This document shows positions 6,870-15,356 of a DNA stretch of 64,000 nt, one piece after another; the first letter of the stretch is position 1, and the number at the start of each line of letters is the position of its first letter. This stretch comes from Onthovicinus sp900555545 (GTDB taxonomy: Bacteria > Bacillota > Clostridia > Oscillospirales > Acutalibacteraceae): assembly GCA_949296915.1 (NCBI GenBank), contig CASFPX010000006.1, positions 88,841-152,840 on the forward strand, read 5' to 3'. Under the pieces are notes generated by a model. The model did not search any database. It saw only the letters and a list, made by a program, of their open reading frames with translations, and was not told the origin of the DNA. A program made the position numbers and the translations under genes.

Positions 6870-8117
6870 TTAATAATTTTCTTTGAGGCCCTCCTGGTCG
6901 AACAGGTAAGTCGTCTCCAGTGAAAGGTTGAGGCCCGCCTCGATCGTCCGGGTGTCCAGATTATCTTCGGTGTCCAGACGGGTATGATAATAGCGCGCCG
7001 GGGTGGGATCCATTGCGGCAAAGGTCGCACCGGGAATCCCAGCCTGGGAGATTGCAGCCGCGTCTGAGGAGCCGAAAAATACGCTCTTGAACGGGAGGTC
7101 AAGCCCAACATGGTTGCCCGCCTCTTTCATCAGGCGGCAGACACGGATATCGTTTTTGACGGTTCCGGTCATATCACGGCTGTAAATTGCCATATCGTCG
7201 TAGTCTCGGATGGTGTCAAAGCCGAGGAAGATGGTCTCGACCTCCATGCACTCGTCATAGTGCGCTTTGGCGTATGCCTTGGCGCCGCGAAGCCCGGCCT
7301 CCTCGGAGCCGGTCAGGACAGCGCGCACCTCGGTGTTCTCAAATCGGATGTCATTATCGGCCAGATATTTCATCACGGCCATCGCATTGACACAGCCAGT
7401 CAGATTGTCATTTGCGCCTGGGACAACGCGCTTCCAGTTGGTGAAGAACAGGATGGAAATGTAGGAGGGGATCCAGACCAGCTGGACATAGCCCATAATC
7501 TTCCAAAATCCACCTTCAAAAGCGGTCATGAGGTGACCGGTAGCCATAGCTGCGATCTCGCACACGAATGTGATGGCCAGACCGACCAGCGCAATGGCGA
7601 TCACGGCAACCAGGCAGTGCCCGCCGCCCAGATAAGTGTAGTACCACTCATAGGCAGAGTCACAGTGGCCGTTGAAAATGATGCGGCGCTTGAGTTCCCC
7701 CTTGGGCTTGCGTACGGCGACAACGTTGGCCGAGGTGCGCTTGGGGAAGAGTGGATCCAAGAACTGGCGGTACATCAGGAACTCCGCGATCATGCAGATG
7801 GCGGCCGCGACCGTCAGGATCAGGGAAATCAGTGCGAATCCCAGATTGTACAGGATAACACTGGCGATCATGAAGATTCCCACAATAATGACCCAACCCA
7901 TGAATGCCTTGGGGTGCAGGGTGAACTCCTCGATCTTTACATCGTCGCTGTATTTGCGCAGTTCATCGGCCATGTGTTCCTGTGCCTCACGCTCCTTGGG
8001 GCTGCCGGATTCACGGGGGCCGATCTCCTTGCAGATGTACTTAACCTCATCCACACAGTAGCCGACGTACTCCTTGATCTTTTCGGTGTAGTTGGCGATC
8101 CCATCCTTTGCCTGCAT
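6870..8117 (-). CDS. Membrane-embedded M28 family zinc peptidase
   Basis: A 415-residue protein with the two-zinc aminopeptidase ligands of M28 in order: H151 (NGHCDSAYE), D237 (GANDNLTGC), E272-E273 (GSEEAGLRG), D301 (GFDTI) and a final His in RYYHTRLDT. Two hydrophobic segments (about 72-94 and 97-116) precede the first ligand, and two more (about 166-190 and 207-226) lie between the first and second ligands, so membrane helices interrupt the catalytic domain. ATG at 8117 follows GGAGG by 7 bases; an earlier in-frame start lacks a site. A full-length paralogue lies at 46648-47889. It probably removes N-terminal amino acids from peptides at the membrane; the substrate is not known. Confidence 0.85.
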   Translation of the reverse strand: MQAKDGIANYTEKIKEYVGYCVDEVKYICKEIGPRESGSPKEREAQEHMADELRKYSDDVKIEEFTLHPKAFMGWVIIVGIFMIASVILYNLGFALISLILTVAAAICMIAEFLMYRQFLDPLFPKRTSANVVAVRKPKGELKRRIIFNGHCDSAYEWYYTYLGGGHCLVAVIAIALVGLAITFVCEIAAMATGHLMTAFEGGFWKIMGYVQLVWIPSYISILFFTNWKRVVPGANDNLTGCVNAMAVMKYLADNDIRFENTEVRAVLTGSEEAGLRGAKAYAKAHYDECMEVETIFLGFDTIRDYDDMAIYSRDMTGTVKNDIRVCRLMKEAGNHVGLDLPFKSVFFGSSDAAAISQAGIPGATFAAMDPTPARYYHTRLDTEDNLDTRTIEAGLNLSLETTYLFDQEGLKENY

Positions 8118-8327
8118 ATGAATTCCTCCACTCAATAAAATACTGTATAAGCATTCTATCATAAACAGACAAAAAAGTCGACTGCTTTTAACAAATAAAT
8201 TAAAAAATAATAAATTAATTTAAACTGAACTTAAACCAGTGTGAGCTTTAAAAATAGGGGAGGGTTTGGGCATAGGGAGCGGTTGATGGACCTTGTAAAA
8301 CAATCAGCAGCTGGCAGCTGTACGCTG

Positions 8328-9893
8328 TCAAATTTTCTCAAAGAGCGGCAACACGTTGAGCGGCGCCGGCACCGTGATTTCGCGCCCGCCGTGGTAGACG
8401 GTCCCATCGGGCATATATTTCCAATCGCCTGCGGGCAGGCGCAGTGTCTTTTGCCGCGCGCCTTTTTCCACAACAGGAGCAACCAAAATGGAATCCCCTA
8501 ACAGGAACAGATCGTGAACGGCTGCGTATCCCTCGTTGGGGTATTCGTATTCCAGGGGACGGACGATGGGCTCACCCGTCCGGCTGGCATTTCGAGCCAG
8601 ATCGAGAATGCGGTCCGCATACTGCTCATGCAGCTTGGCCGCCTGAAGGCATGCTTTTCGCGCCGTGTCATTTTTCAGCTGCCAGATGGCAAAGCTGTAC
8701 TGCATCATGGGCATCAGCGCACTGCACTGGCACCACCGGATGAGCAGCTCGATGTCAAAATCAGCCTCACTCCTGTCACGGTCAAAGACGTCTCCTGTCT
8801 TTTCTTTAAAGCTGCTGATCTCCCCGCCGCCGATCATGTCGGGGCAGGAGTAGGGGTAGCCGCATAACCCCTGGAGCAGTGCGTTTGGGATGAGGGTGTT
8901 TAAACCGTTTCGGTTCCAGCTGTGGGTCTTATCGGCCAGGCGCTGGGTGACGCCCCAGCCGCCGCCCTTAAAGCAGGCGCGCAGCTCGTTAAAGGTATAA
9001 CTCCGCGCTGTCTCCGCCCACAGAAAGCTCTGATCGTTGGCGTCTACCTCCGGGCGGAAGGTTTTGTCACGATCCTTATAAAAATAGGCGTCGCCTGCGT
9101 CCTGTTTAAAGCCGTCCACACCGTACTCAGCCATCAGGTGGTTTGCCGTGTTGCGGAACCACTCGATCGCCTTGGGATTGGAGAGATCGAGCACAGGATG
9201 CCTGCCGTTCCACCATTTCCGGCGGGCGATCCGGCCAAAACGATCCCGCACGAGCAAATTGTTTTGAGCCATCGTCGCGTAATCCCTTGCCTCCGGTGCG
9301 ACAAACGGGCAGATCCACAGAATGACCTTGAATCCCATCGCATGGAGCTGCTCCACCATTTTTTGGGGGTCGGCAAATTTATCGGGGTGGAATTCCCAGT
9401 CGCCAAATGTTGTCTGCCAACCGTCGTCGATGATCAGCTCACCGGCCGTCATGCCGGCATCCAGGATCCCCTGGGCAAAGGCGAGGATATCCTCCTGCCG
9501 CTGGCTGGTAGCCAGGTGGATCCAGGTACAGTACTGCGGTACCCGGAACATCATCTCGTCCGGTGTTTTTCCGTCAAATGGAAAATGCTTTTGGCTGGCG
9601 GCCAGATAGGCGCCGCGCAGTGTGTTAAAGCCGTCGAATAGTTCAATTTTATCCTTTTTAGAGGTGCACACGGCCCTGCCGCGATTCCATTTTACCAGAT
9701 ATCCGCTCTCGCTCCACAGGTAACGCCCCTTCGTGCTCAGCCACAGGGGCGACGCCTGATTGTAACTGCTGATGTAGCGCGTGTCGGTCACGGTCTTTGC
9801 CTCCTGCGTGATGGGCAGCTTCCAGCCGTCGTTAATATTGGCGCCGAACCAGGCTTCCCCGGGCAGTAGATCAAATTTTAACCGGTGTGTCAT
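8328..9893 (-). CDS. GH31 family glycoside hydrolase
   Basis: A 521-residue enzyme. The GH31 nucleophile motif is GVDGFKQDAG with D265, and the acid/base is probably D321 in RLADKTHSW. The barrel segments LIIDDGWQ and FKVILWICPF and the late HDLFLLGDSILVAPVV segment are typical of alpha-glucosidase/alpha-xylosidase/alpha-galactosidase members. It is shorter than the usual 650-800 residues because the N-terminal beta domain is reduced, as in MYORG-like GH31 enzymes. No signal peptide, so it acts on imported sugars. The ATG at 9893 has GGAGGG 9 bases before it; a frame to 9953 would begin inside the -35 box. The sugar specificity is open. Confidence 0.88.
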   Translation of the reverse strand: MTHRLKFDLLPGEAWFGANINDGWKLPITQEAKTVTDTRYISSYNQASPLWLSTKGRYLWSESGYLVKWNRGRAVCTSKKDKIELFDGFNTLRGAYLAASQKHFPFDGKTPDEMMFRVPQYCTWIHLATSQRQEDILAFAQGILDAGMTAGELIIDDGWQTTFGDWEFHPDKFADPQKMVEQLHAMGFKVILWICPFVAPEARDYATMAQNNLLVRDRFGRIARRKWWNGRHPVLDLSNPKAIEWFRNTANHLMAEYGVDGFKQDAGDAYFYKDRDKTFRPEVDANDQSFLWAETARSYTFNELRACFKGGGWGVTQRLADKTHSWNRNGLNTLIPNALLQGLCGYPYSCPDMIGGGEISSFKEKTGDVFDRDRSEADFDIELLIRWCQCSALMPMMQYSFAIWQLKNDTARKACLQAAKLHEQYADRILDLARNASRTGEPIVRPLEYEYPNEGYAAVHDLFLLGDSILVAPVVEKGARQKTLRLPAGDWKYMPDGTVYHGGREITVPAPLNVLPLFEKI

Positions 9894-9923
9894 AAATAAT
9901 CCCTCCGCTTTTTGTCTGCACCC

Positions 9924-9953
9924 ATTATAGCGTAGAGCGACAGGGAATTTCAA
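9924..9953 (-). promoter_or_regulatory. Promoter of the GH31 gene
   Basis: Minus strand: -35 TTGAAA (9948-9953), 18-base spacer, -10 TATAAT (9924-9929). It settles the downstream ATG as the start. Confidence 0.75.
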
Positions 9954-10195
9954 GCAGAGGGGATATGTTTTCTAAGGATATGAAAAATGGGAAGACATGT
10001 ATCTAAAAAGGAAAAACACACCGGAATCAAGCAAATTTTGTCTTGATGGGTCAAGAAGCGTCAAAATCAATATTCTCTCAATAACGGAGAAGTTGCCCCA
10101 GGTCACCCAATCAACTGTGAGCCAAGCAAAGCGGGCAGCTGGAAAGGAGTAGTAGGGAGCGGGGGGTGACGTCTTTTTTGCCGCAGGCATAAAAA
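9954..10195. other. Intergenic stretch without a recognisable gene
   Basis: Between the GH31 promoter and the tRNA-Pro terminator I see no open frame with a ribosome binding site and no hairpin with a U tract. Confidence 0.5.
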
Positions 10196-10228
10196 GACGT
10201 CGGAACAAAACGGATTTTGTTCCGACGT
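10196..10228 (-). terminator. Terminator after tRNA-Pro
   Basis: Long hairpin ACGTCGGAACAAAA/TTTTGTTCCGACGT followed on the minus strand by CTTTTTATG. Its first base overlaps the CCA end of the tRNA. Confidence 0.85.
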
Positions 10229-10303
10229 GGTCGGAGTGGGGAGACTCGAACTCCCGGCCTCAACATCCCAAATGTCGCGCGCTACCAACTGCGCTACACC
10301 CCG
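10228..10303 (-). tRNA. tRNA-Pro (anticodon TGG)
   Basis: 76 nt including an encoded CCA. Acceptor CGGGGTG pairs with CACTCCG (one G-T pair), the anticodon loop is TTTGGGA with TGG, and the T arm is GGGAGTTCGAGTCTCCC. It is followed by its own terminator. Confidence 0.95.
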
Positions 10304-10320
10304 AAATATGATATTGAAAA

Positions 10321-10357
10321 CAAAAAACTGTGCACCGTCACGATTGAGATGCACAGT
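10321..10357 (-). terminator. Terminator after tRNA-Gly
   Basis: Minus strand: CTGTGCA / TGCACAG stem with a 15-base loop then TTTTTTG, in the space between the two tRNA genes. Confidence 0.75.
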
Positions 10358-10358
10358 T

Positions 10359-10434
10359 TGGAGCGGATGACGAGGCTCGAACTCGCTACCTCCACCTTGG
10401 CAAGGTGGCGCTCTACCAGATGAGCTACATCCGC
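10359..10434 (-). tRNA. tRNA-Gly (anticodon GCC)
   Basis: 76 nt with encoded CCA. Acceptor GCGGATG/CATCCGC, D arm GCTCATCTGGTAGAGC, anticodon stem CCACC/GGTGG with loop TTGCCAA and anticodon GCC, T arm GCGAGTTCGAGCCTCGT. Confidence 0.95.
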
Positions 10435-10540
10435 AAATCTGACTTTGATATTATATAACAACAAATTGATTCTGTCAATACTAAAAAATAAATTGGGTGT
10501 TATGATCCCGTGTATATGGTAAAGCCAGATCCTATCAGAT

Positions 10541-10573
10541 AAAAACCGGGAGGCCGTACAGCCTCCCGGAAAA
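10541..10573 (-). terminator. Terminator after galU
   Basis: Minus strand hairpin CCGGGAGGC/GCCTCCCGG followed by TTTTTATC, directly after the galU stop. Confidence 0.9.
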
Positions 10574-10576
10574 GGA

Positions 10577-11455
10577 TCAGAATGTTTTAACGAGCTCTTT
10601 CAAGTATGCCTTGAACTCCTCGCCGACTTCCTCGTGCTTGAGGGCGACTTCGCAGTTTGCCTTCAGAATGCCGAGCTTGTTGCCCATATCATAGCGGACG
10701 CCATTGAAATCAACTGCCGTCAATTTGCCAGCCTTGGCCAGGTTGACCATCGCGTCGGACAGATAGAGTTCACCGCTCTTGGCATCGTAGGGGGTCTCCT
10801 CAATCATACGGAACGCCTCGGGCGGCAGAATGACACGGCCCAGGATCGCATAGCAGGACATAATCTGCTCTTCGGTCGGCTTCTCAACAATGTTATGTAC
10901 CTGCATCACGTTGCCTTCGAGCGGCGTGACGTCCAGGGAGCAATACTTCTTGACATCCTCGCGGGAAACTTCTTTTACACCCACGGTGCCACAGCCGTAC
11001 TTTTCATAGGCGCGGCACAGCTGGCCGGTGACAGGATCATCGGAGATAATCACGTCGTCGCCGTAGAGGACCGCAAACGGCTCGTCACCAATAAAGCTCT
11101 TACCGCAGAGGACTGCATGCCCCAGGCCCTTGGTCTCTTTCTGACGGATAAAGCAGATGTTGGCGAGGTTGGCAATGGCCTTGACCTCCTCGTAGATCTT
11201 CTCTTTGCCCTTTTTACCGTCGAGCTTTGCCTCCAGCTCATAGGCATGGTCGAAGTGGTCCTCAATCACGCCCTTGCCGCGGCTCGTGACGACCAGAATA
11301 TCCTCAATGCCGGCGGCAACTGCCTCTTCGACGATATACTGGATGGCAGGCTTATCGACAATGTTGAGCATCTCCTTCGGGACCGCCTTGGAGGCCGGGA
11401 GAACACGGGTACCCATTCCCGCTGCCGGGATAATCGCTTTTCTGATTTTCTGCAT
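10577..11455 (-). CDS. galU: UTP-glucose-1-phosphate uridylyltransferase
   Basis: A 292-residue nucleotidyltransferase that makes UDP-glucose from UTP and glucose 1-phosphate, for cell-wall glycan, glycolipid and Leloir-pathway synthesis. The N-terminal nucleotide loop IIPAAGMGTRVLPASKAVPK is characteristic of GalU, as are NIVDKPAIQYIVEEA and the uridine-binding FIRQKETKGLGHAVL region. FAVLYGDDV is the metal/Mg-UTP segment and VEKP the sugar-phosphate site. Length agrees with the family. The ATG at 11455 lies 8-9 bases after AGGGGG; a GTG codon directly before it is unlikely to be used. The gene stands alone with its own terminator. Confidence 0.95.
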   Translation of the reverse strand: MQKIRKAIIPAAGMGTRVLPASKAVPKEMLNIVDKPAIQYIVEEAVAAGIEDILVVTSRGKGVIEDHFDHAYELEAKLDGKKGKEKIYEEVKAIANLANICFIRQKETKGLGHAVLCGKSFIGDEPFAVLYGDDVIISDDPVTGQLCRAYEKYGCGTVGVKEVSREDVKKYCSLDVTPLEGNVMQVHNIVEKPTEEQIMSCYAILGRVILPPEAFRMIEETPYDAKSGELYLSDAMVNLAKAGKLTAVDFNGVRYDMGNKLGILKANCEVALKHEEVGEEFKAYLKELVKTF

Positions 11456-11482
11456 CACAGAAACCCCCTATAAAATAATTAA

Positions 11483-12424
11483 CTATAATAAGAAATACGA
11501 CACTGCCATACCGGCAAGCCTGTACAACAGGTACGATACAATCGCCGCCCAAATGTTGACCCCGCTCCAACGCTGTAAAAATTTTTCGCGCGCATACGGA
11601 TTCTCAATGGATCGGGCCTTTTGCGCCTTGCGCACCACATGGCGCCGGTAGGCCGGGTTGGCGGCGAAACCAGACGCGATCATCAGCAGTAGATTGACGG
11701 CGGAACTGATCATCATCGCCTGGACATTGGCGGACTGTAAAAGCTGGTCTTGCAGCTGTGGCAACTGCGCTGGATCGGCCTGCGCAGCAGCCTCGTAAAA
11801 ATCGTAAATTTCATCATATCCGGCGTTGACAGCCGGAGCCATAGCGATCCCAAAAGCCAGCATCAAAGCAATTAGAATGCCCCCGGCCGCATACATTTTA
11901 CGGTAGATGAACCAAAATGGCGTTAACAGGAAGGCAAACCAGTTAAAACTGATCGGAACCTTTTTCCGCTCCATCCGAAGGAACTTGGGGATGTAGGAGA
12001 ATGCGCTGACTTTGACGACAGCCGCGACCTCCTTGACGGGAACCCCGCGGATGGACTGATGCTCGTCAAACGGCTGCCCAAAGGGAACACCAAATGGAGG
12101 GGGAGAGGCCTGTTGGGAATGGCCCGCACCGAGCGGTGTGCCACAGCCGGGGCAAAAGAGTGTATTTTTGGGATTGTTCTTGCCACAGACGGGGCAGATC
12201 TCACCCAGATCTCGTTTTTCGTCAAAATCCGGCCGGTCGGAGGCCGTTGCAGTCGGTTTCCACTGAAAGTCGGTCCCGTGCAGGTTTGCGTTGCGGCACC
12301 CGCCGTAATCAACCCAGCACTGGCGGTGGTGCGGCGTCCCGCAGACGGGGCAGACGACAACCTCGTCCGAATCCTGAAATTTTTGGGAGCAGACCGGACA
12401 CTTTTGGCCGCTGTACCTTCCCAT
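11483..12424 (-). CDS. RING-like zinc finger and DUF2628 membrane protein
   Basis: A 313-residue protein with two zinc modules. Residues 9-40 have CPVCxQ...CPVCGTPHHRQCW, a Cys/His pattern of the prokaryotic RING finger type; residues 76-97 have a CPVC...CPGC zinc ribbon. A Pro/Gln/Phe-rich linker leads to a segment KVPISFNWFAFLLTPFWFIYRKMY, typical of DUF2628, followed by hydrophobic helices about 175-195 and 240-260. Such proteins are common in Clostridia next to other zinc-ribbon membrane proteins, and their function is unknown. The RBS in front of the ATG is weak (GGAGGT, then 6 bases). It lies 27 bases before galU on the same strand and may be co-transcribed with it. Confidence 0.75.
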   Translation of the reverse strand: MGRYSGQKCPVCSQKFQDSDEVVVCPVCGTPHHRQCWVDYGGCRNANLHGTDFQWKPTATASDRPDFDEKRDLGEICPVCGKNNPKNTLFCPGCGTPLGAGHSQQASPPPFGVPFGQPFDEHQSIRGVPVKEVAAVVKVSAFSYIPKFLRMERKKVPISFNWFAFLLTPFWFIYRKMYAAGGILIALMLAFGIAMAPAVNAGYDEIYDFYEAAAQADPAQLPQLQDQLLQSANVQAMMISSAVNLLLMIASGFAANPAYRRHVVRKAQKARSIENPYAREKFLQRWSGVNIWAAIVSYLLYRLAGMAVSYFLL

Positions 12425-12605
12425 TCCCGCACCTCCGATTCCATCTTAACCGATCTGTTTTTATTATAGTATTTTTTATTTAAAAATTCAATCAAATTCA
12501 TGACCGCCTTGGTGATTTGTGCCTTACGCAAAAAATCCGGGTGCATCATATTCCTTTTTCTATTCAGAATATGGAAATCCTCCTGTCATGAAGCAGGGGA
12601 GCAGT

Positions 12606-12640
12606 AAAAAATCCCGGAGCAACTATGATTCTCCGGGATC
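12606..12640 (-). terminator. Terminator after spoVT
   Basis: Minus-strand stem ATCCCGGAG/CTCCGGGAT with a loop of about 13 bases, followed by TTTTTTACTG. Confidence 0.9.
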
Positions 12641-12649
12641 TAAGAGGGG

Positions 12650-13189
12650 TTACCCCTCCATCTGTTTTCCGATTAGTGTGGCGGCAGCCTGTACCAGCTT
12701 GATCTCCGTCTCCGTAGGGAAGATCCCCTCCTCCGGCATCAGCAGGATAACCGAGCCGGCCACATCACCGGAGGCGATCACGGGATACATCACCCCCGCC
12801 TGCCTATCATATCCCTCAATAGGCAACAGGTGATCCGTTCCACTCTGTGCTGTGTAGCTCTCCCGGCGCTCCATATAGTCCTCCAATGCCTGGGAGATCC
12901 TTCGGTCCGAGATCTCGCGGCGCGGTACGCCGGAACCGGCTACCACGTGGTCGCGGTCGCAGATCACGGCGGCCAGCCCGGTACAGGAGGAGAGCGTCTG
13001 CGCATACTGTTCCGCGAACGGTGTCATCTCCTCAATGGGAGAATATTTTTTAAAGATTACTTCCCCGTCGACATCCGTGTATATTTCCAGCGGATCCCCC
13101 TCGCGGATGCGCATGGTCCGCCTGATCTCCTTTGGAATTACAACCCGCCCCAGATCATCCATTCTTCTCACAATTCCAGTCGCTTTCAA
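12650..13189 (-). CDS. spoVT: Stage V sporulation protein T
   Basis: A 179-residue transcription factor. The first 50 residues are an AbrB-type swapped-hairpin DNA-binding domain (MKATGIVRRMDDLGRVVIPK, then EIRRTMRIREGDPLEIYTD), and residues 55-179 form a GAF-like domain that ends in AATLIGKQME. Length and order agree with Bacillus SpoVT, which tunes late forespore gene expression under sigma-G. It is strong evidence that the host is, or recently was, a spore former. It stands alone between two terminators. A distant paralogue of the AbrB type is excluded by the GAF domain. Confidence 0.92.
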   Translation of the reverse strand: MKATGIVRRMDDLGRVVIPKEIRRTMRIREGDPLEIYTDVDGEVIFKKYSPIEEMTPFAEQYAQTLSSCTGLAAVICDRDHVVAGSGVPRREISDRRISQALEDYMERRESYTAQSGTDHLLPIEGYDRQAGVMYPVIASGDVAGSVILLMPEEGIFPTETEIKLVQAAATLIGKQMEG

Positions 13190-13344
13190 TGTATTCCTAC
13201 CTCCTATGGGATTCGATTTTTGGTAAAATCAGTACCACAGGGGTTCTGCGCCCACCTGCGTTTCCCTGATTTGTCAAAAATATTATAAGTAATAACACAT
13301 TGAATATGCATTTGATAAATCTGGAAAAAGGCATTGCTTGAACA

Positions 13345-13379
13345 TGGAAAAAAGGCGGCAAAATGACTGCCGCCCTTTT
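13345..13379 (-). terminator. Terminator of the fructose PTS operon
   Basis: Minus strand stem GGCGGCA/TGCCGCC with a 6-base loop followed by TTTTTTCC, just after the ptsI stop. Confidence 0.9.
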
Positions 13380-13392
13380 CTGAATTTTGACT

Positions 13393-15009
13393 TTATGCGT
13401 TGTGTTCGGAGATGATCTTTCGGGTGCGCAAAATAGAGGATGGGGATACGGAGAATTCATCCAGCCCCCACTCCAGCAGCTTGGGGATCAGGCGCTGATC
13501 TGCCGCGCCCTCACCGCACATTCCAACTGGAATTCCGGCCTTTTTTGCGTTTTTAATCGTCATTTCAATCGCGCGGAGGACGGCGGGCTGCATAATATCA
13601 TACAGCCCCGCCACGGCGGCATTGCCGCGGTCCACCGCCATCACATAACCGGTCAGATCGTTGGTGCCGATGGAGAAGAAATCCGCCCATGTCGCCAACT
13701 CATCCGAGTTGATCGCTGCGGCGGGCGTCTCTACCATGATCCCGACCGGGATAGGTTTGACCGCCTCGCCGGACTCCCGTAATTCACGCAGGCAGCTGCC
13801 GATCAGTTCGCGTGCGGACTCAATCTCCTGAGCTGTGGTTACAAGCGGCAGCATGATTTTCAGATTTCCGTACGACGACGCGCGCAAGATGGCGCGAATC
13901 TGCCGCTTAAACAGCTCCGGGTTATCCAGACAGTAGCGAATTGCCCGATGCCCCAGGAAGGGATTATCCTCCTTTTTGATGGAAAGGTAGGGGATCTCCT
14001 TATCCCCTCCAATATCGAGCGTCCGGATAATAACCTCCCTCCCATTCATCGCCTTGGCGACAGTGGCGTAGGCCTCAAACTGCTCCTCCTCCGAGGGCTC
14101 CGATGCGCGATCCATAAACAGGAATTCCGTGCGGAAGAGGCCGATCCCCTCGCCGCCGTTCTGCACCACGGATTGTACGTCTTCCGGACGGGCGATATTG
14201 CCGTAGACGGCCTTTGAGATGCCGTTTGCCGTCGCTGTAGGAAGGCTGCAGAACACCAAAAGGCCCTCTTTTTCCTCTTCCCACTGGGTTTGACGCGCGC
14301 GGTACACTGTTACGGTGTTTTCGTCGGGTTCCGTTACAATTTTACCCTGAAAGCCATCTACAATCAGTTTATCCCCGTCGTGGATGACGCTTGTCGCACT
14401 GGGGACGGACAAAACGGCCGGGATCCCCATCGCACGCGCCAGGATTGCGCTGTGGGATGTTACACCGCCCACTTCCGCCACGATCGCCTGCACATTCTCC
14501 TTTTTCAGGCGTCCGGTCATGGATGGCGTAAAGTCACGTGCCACCAGTACGGTCCCCGGCGGGACGGTGCTCAGATCGACATTGTTAATCCCCAGCAGGA
14601 TGCGCAGCAGATCGTCGCGGATATCGCGGATATCGCTGACCCGTTGCCGCGTCAATTCGTCGTCGACCCCGGCAAACAGTTCCATGAACATATTACAGAC
14701 CGTCTCCACAGCTGCCTCTGCGACCGCACCGCCGTCAATTTGCTCCTGCATCTGGGAAATCATAAACGGATCATGGATCATCTCGATATGTCCGCGCAGG
14801 ATGGCCGCCTCATGCTCGCCAGTGCTCGCCTCCAGGGAGGTGGCGATTCCCTCCGTCCTTTGGCAGAACGTATTTACTGCCGTATTCAGGCGCGTCTTTT
14901 CCTCTTCCGCGCTCGTATAGGGGACGGCGCTGTAATCGAGCGCAGCCTCCCTGATGACGACGGCCGTGCCGATGCCGTAGCCGTCGCTTACTCCCGTTCC
15001 CTTCAGCAT
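13393..15009 (-). CDS. ptsI: PTS enzyme I (phosphoenolpyruvate-protein phosphotransferase)
   Basis: A 538-residue cytoplasmic enzyme that takes phosphate from PEP and passes it to HPr. The phospho-histidine is H186 in GGVTSHSAILARAMG; the PEP-binding barrel shows LFRTEFLFM, EVIIRTLDIGGDKEIPY and the C-terminal PVGMCGEGAAD with the catalytic Cys. Length is that of a normal enzyme I (about 570), slightly short. ATG at 15009 lies 9 bases from AGGAGG. It is the last gene of the fructose operon, about 80 bases after ptsH, and is followed by a strong terminator. Carrying ptsHI inside a sugar-specific operon is less usual than a separate ptsHI operon. Confidence 0.95.
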   Translation of the reverse strand: MLKGTGVSDGYGIGTAVVIREAALDYSAVPYTSAEEEKTRLNTAVNTFCQRTEGIATSLEASTGEHEAAILRGHIEMIHDPFMISQMQEQIDGGAVAEAAVETVCNMFMELFAGVDDELTRQRVSDIRDIRDDLLRILLGINNVDLSTVPPGTVLVARDFTPSMTGRLKKENVQAIVAEVGGVTSHSAILARAMGIPAVLSVPSATSVIHDGDKLIVDGFQGKIVTEPDENTVTVYRARQTQWEEEKEGLLVFCSLPTATANGISKAVYGNIARPEDVQSVVQNGGEGIGLFRTEFLFMDRASEPSEEEQFEAYATVAKAMNGREVIIRTLDIGGDKEIPYLSIKKEDNPFLGHRAIRYCLDNPELFKRQIRAILRASSYGNLKIMLPLVTTAQEIESARELIGSCLRELRESGEAVKPIPVGIMVETPAAAINSDELATWADFFSIGTNDLTGYVMAVDRGNAAVAGLYDIMQPAVLRAIEMTIKNAKKAGIPVGMCGEGAADQRLIPKLLEWGLDEFSVSPSSILRTRKIISEHNA

Positions 15010-15089
15010 AAGCCGAATCCTCCTAACCGTCAAATGTATTGCGGTGGGGGGCAGCGCCCTTCAATGGACGCCGCCCGTACCGCTTTCCG

Positions 15090-15356
15090 TCAGGCCTCAC
15101 CAAGCCCGGATTCAATCAGCTCCACCGCCTTGTCCAACATGGCCTGTTCGTCCTCGCCCTCACAGCGGACCTCGATCTCGCTGCCGCACTTGATACAGGC
15201 TGCCATGATGTTCATAATGCTCTTACCGTTGACATCCTTCTCATCCATGATCAGGTGGATATCGCTCTTAAATTTGGCCATTTCGCGTACAAAGTCGTTG
15301 GCCGGGCGCATGTGAAATCCCTGTTTGTTGATCACTTGAACTTTTTTGGATACCAT
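15090..15356 (-). CDS. ptsH: PTS phosphocarrier protein HPr
   Basis: An 88-residue HPr with the phospho-acceptor H15 in GFHMRPA (the common form is GLHARPA) and the regulatory S46 in NGKSIMNIM, the residue phosphorylated by HPr kinase in low-GC Gram-positives. Retention of both suggests it serves transport and CcpA-type regulation, unlike the Ser46-lacking Crh-like or FPr forms. The start codon follows the fruA stop without a gap (TAAATG), so it is translationally coupled to fruA. Confidence 0.95.
   Translation of the reverse strand: MVSKKVQVINKQGFHMRPANDFVREMAKFKSDIHLIMDEKDVNGKSIMNIMAACIKCGSEIEVRCEGEDEQAMLDKAVELIESGLGEA

Noticed and set aside
7110..8138. Plus-strand frame of 342 codons opposite the M28 gene
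   Set aside because: Antisense of a well-supported peptidase; composition is typical of mirror frames in GC-rich DNA.
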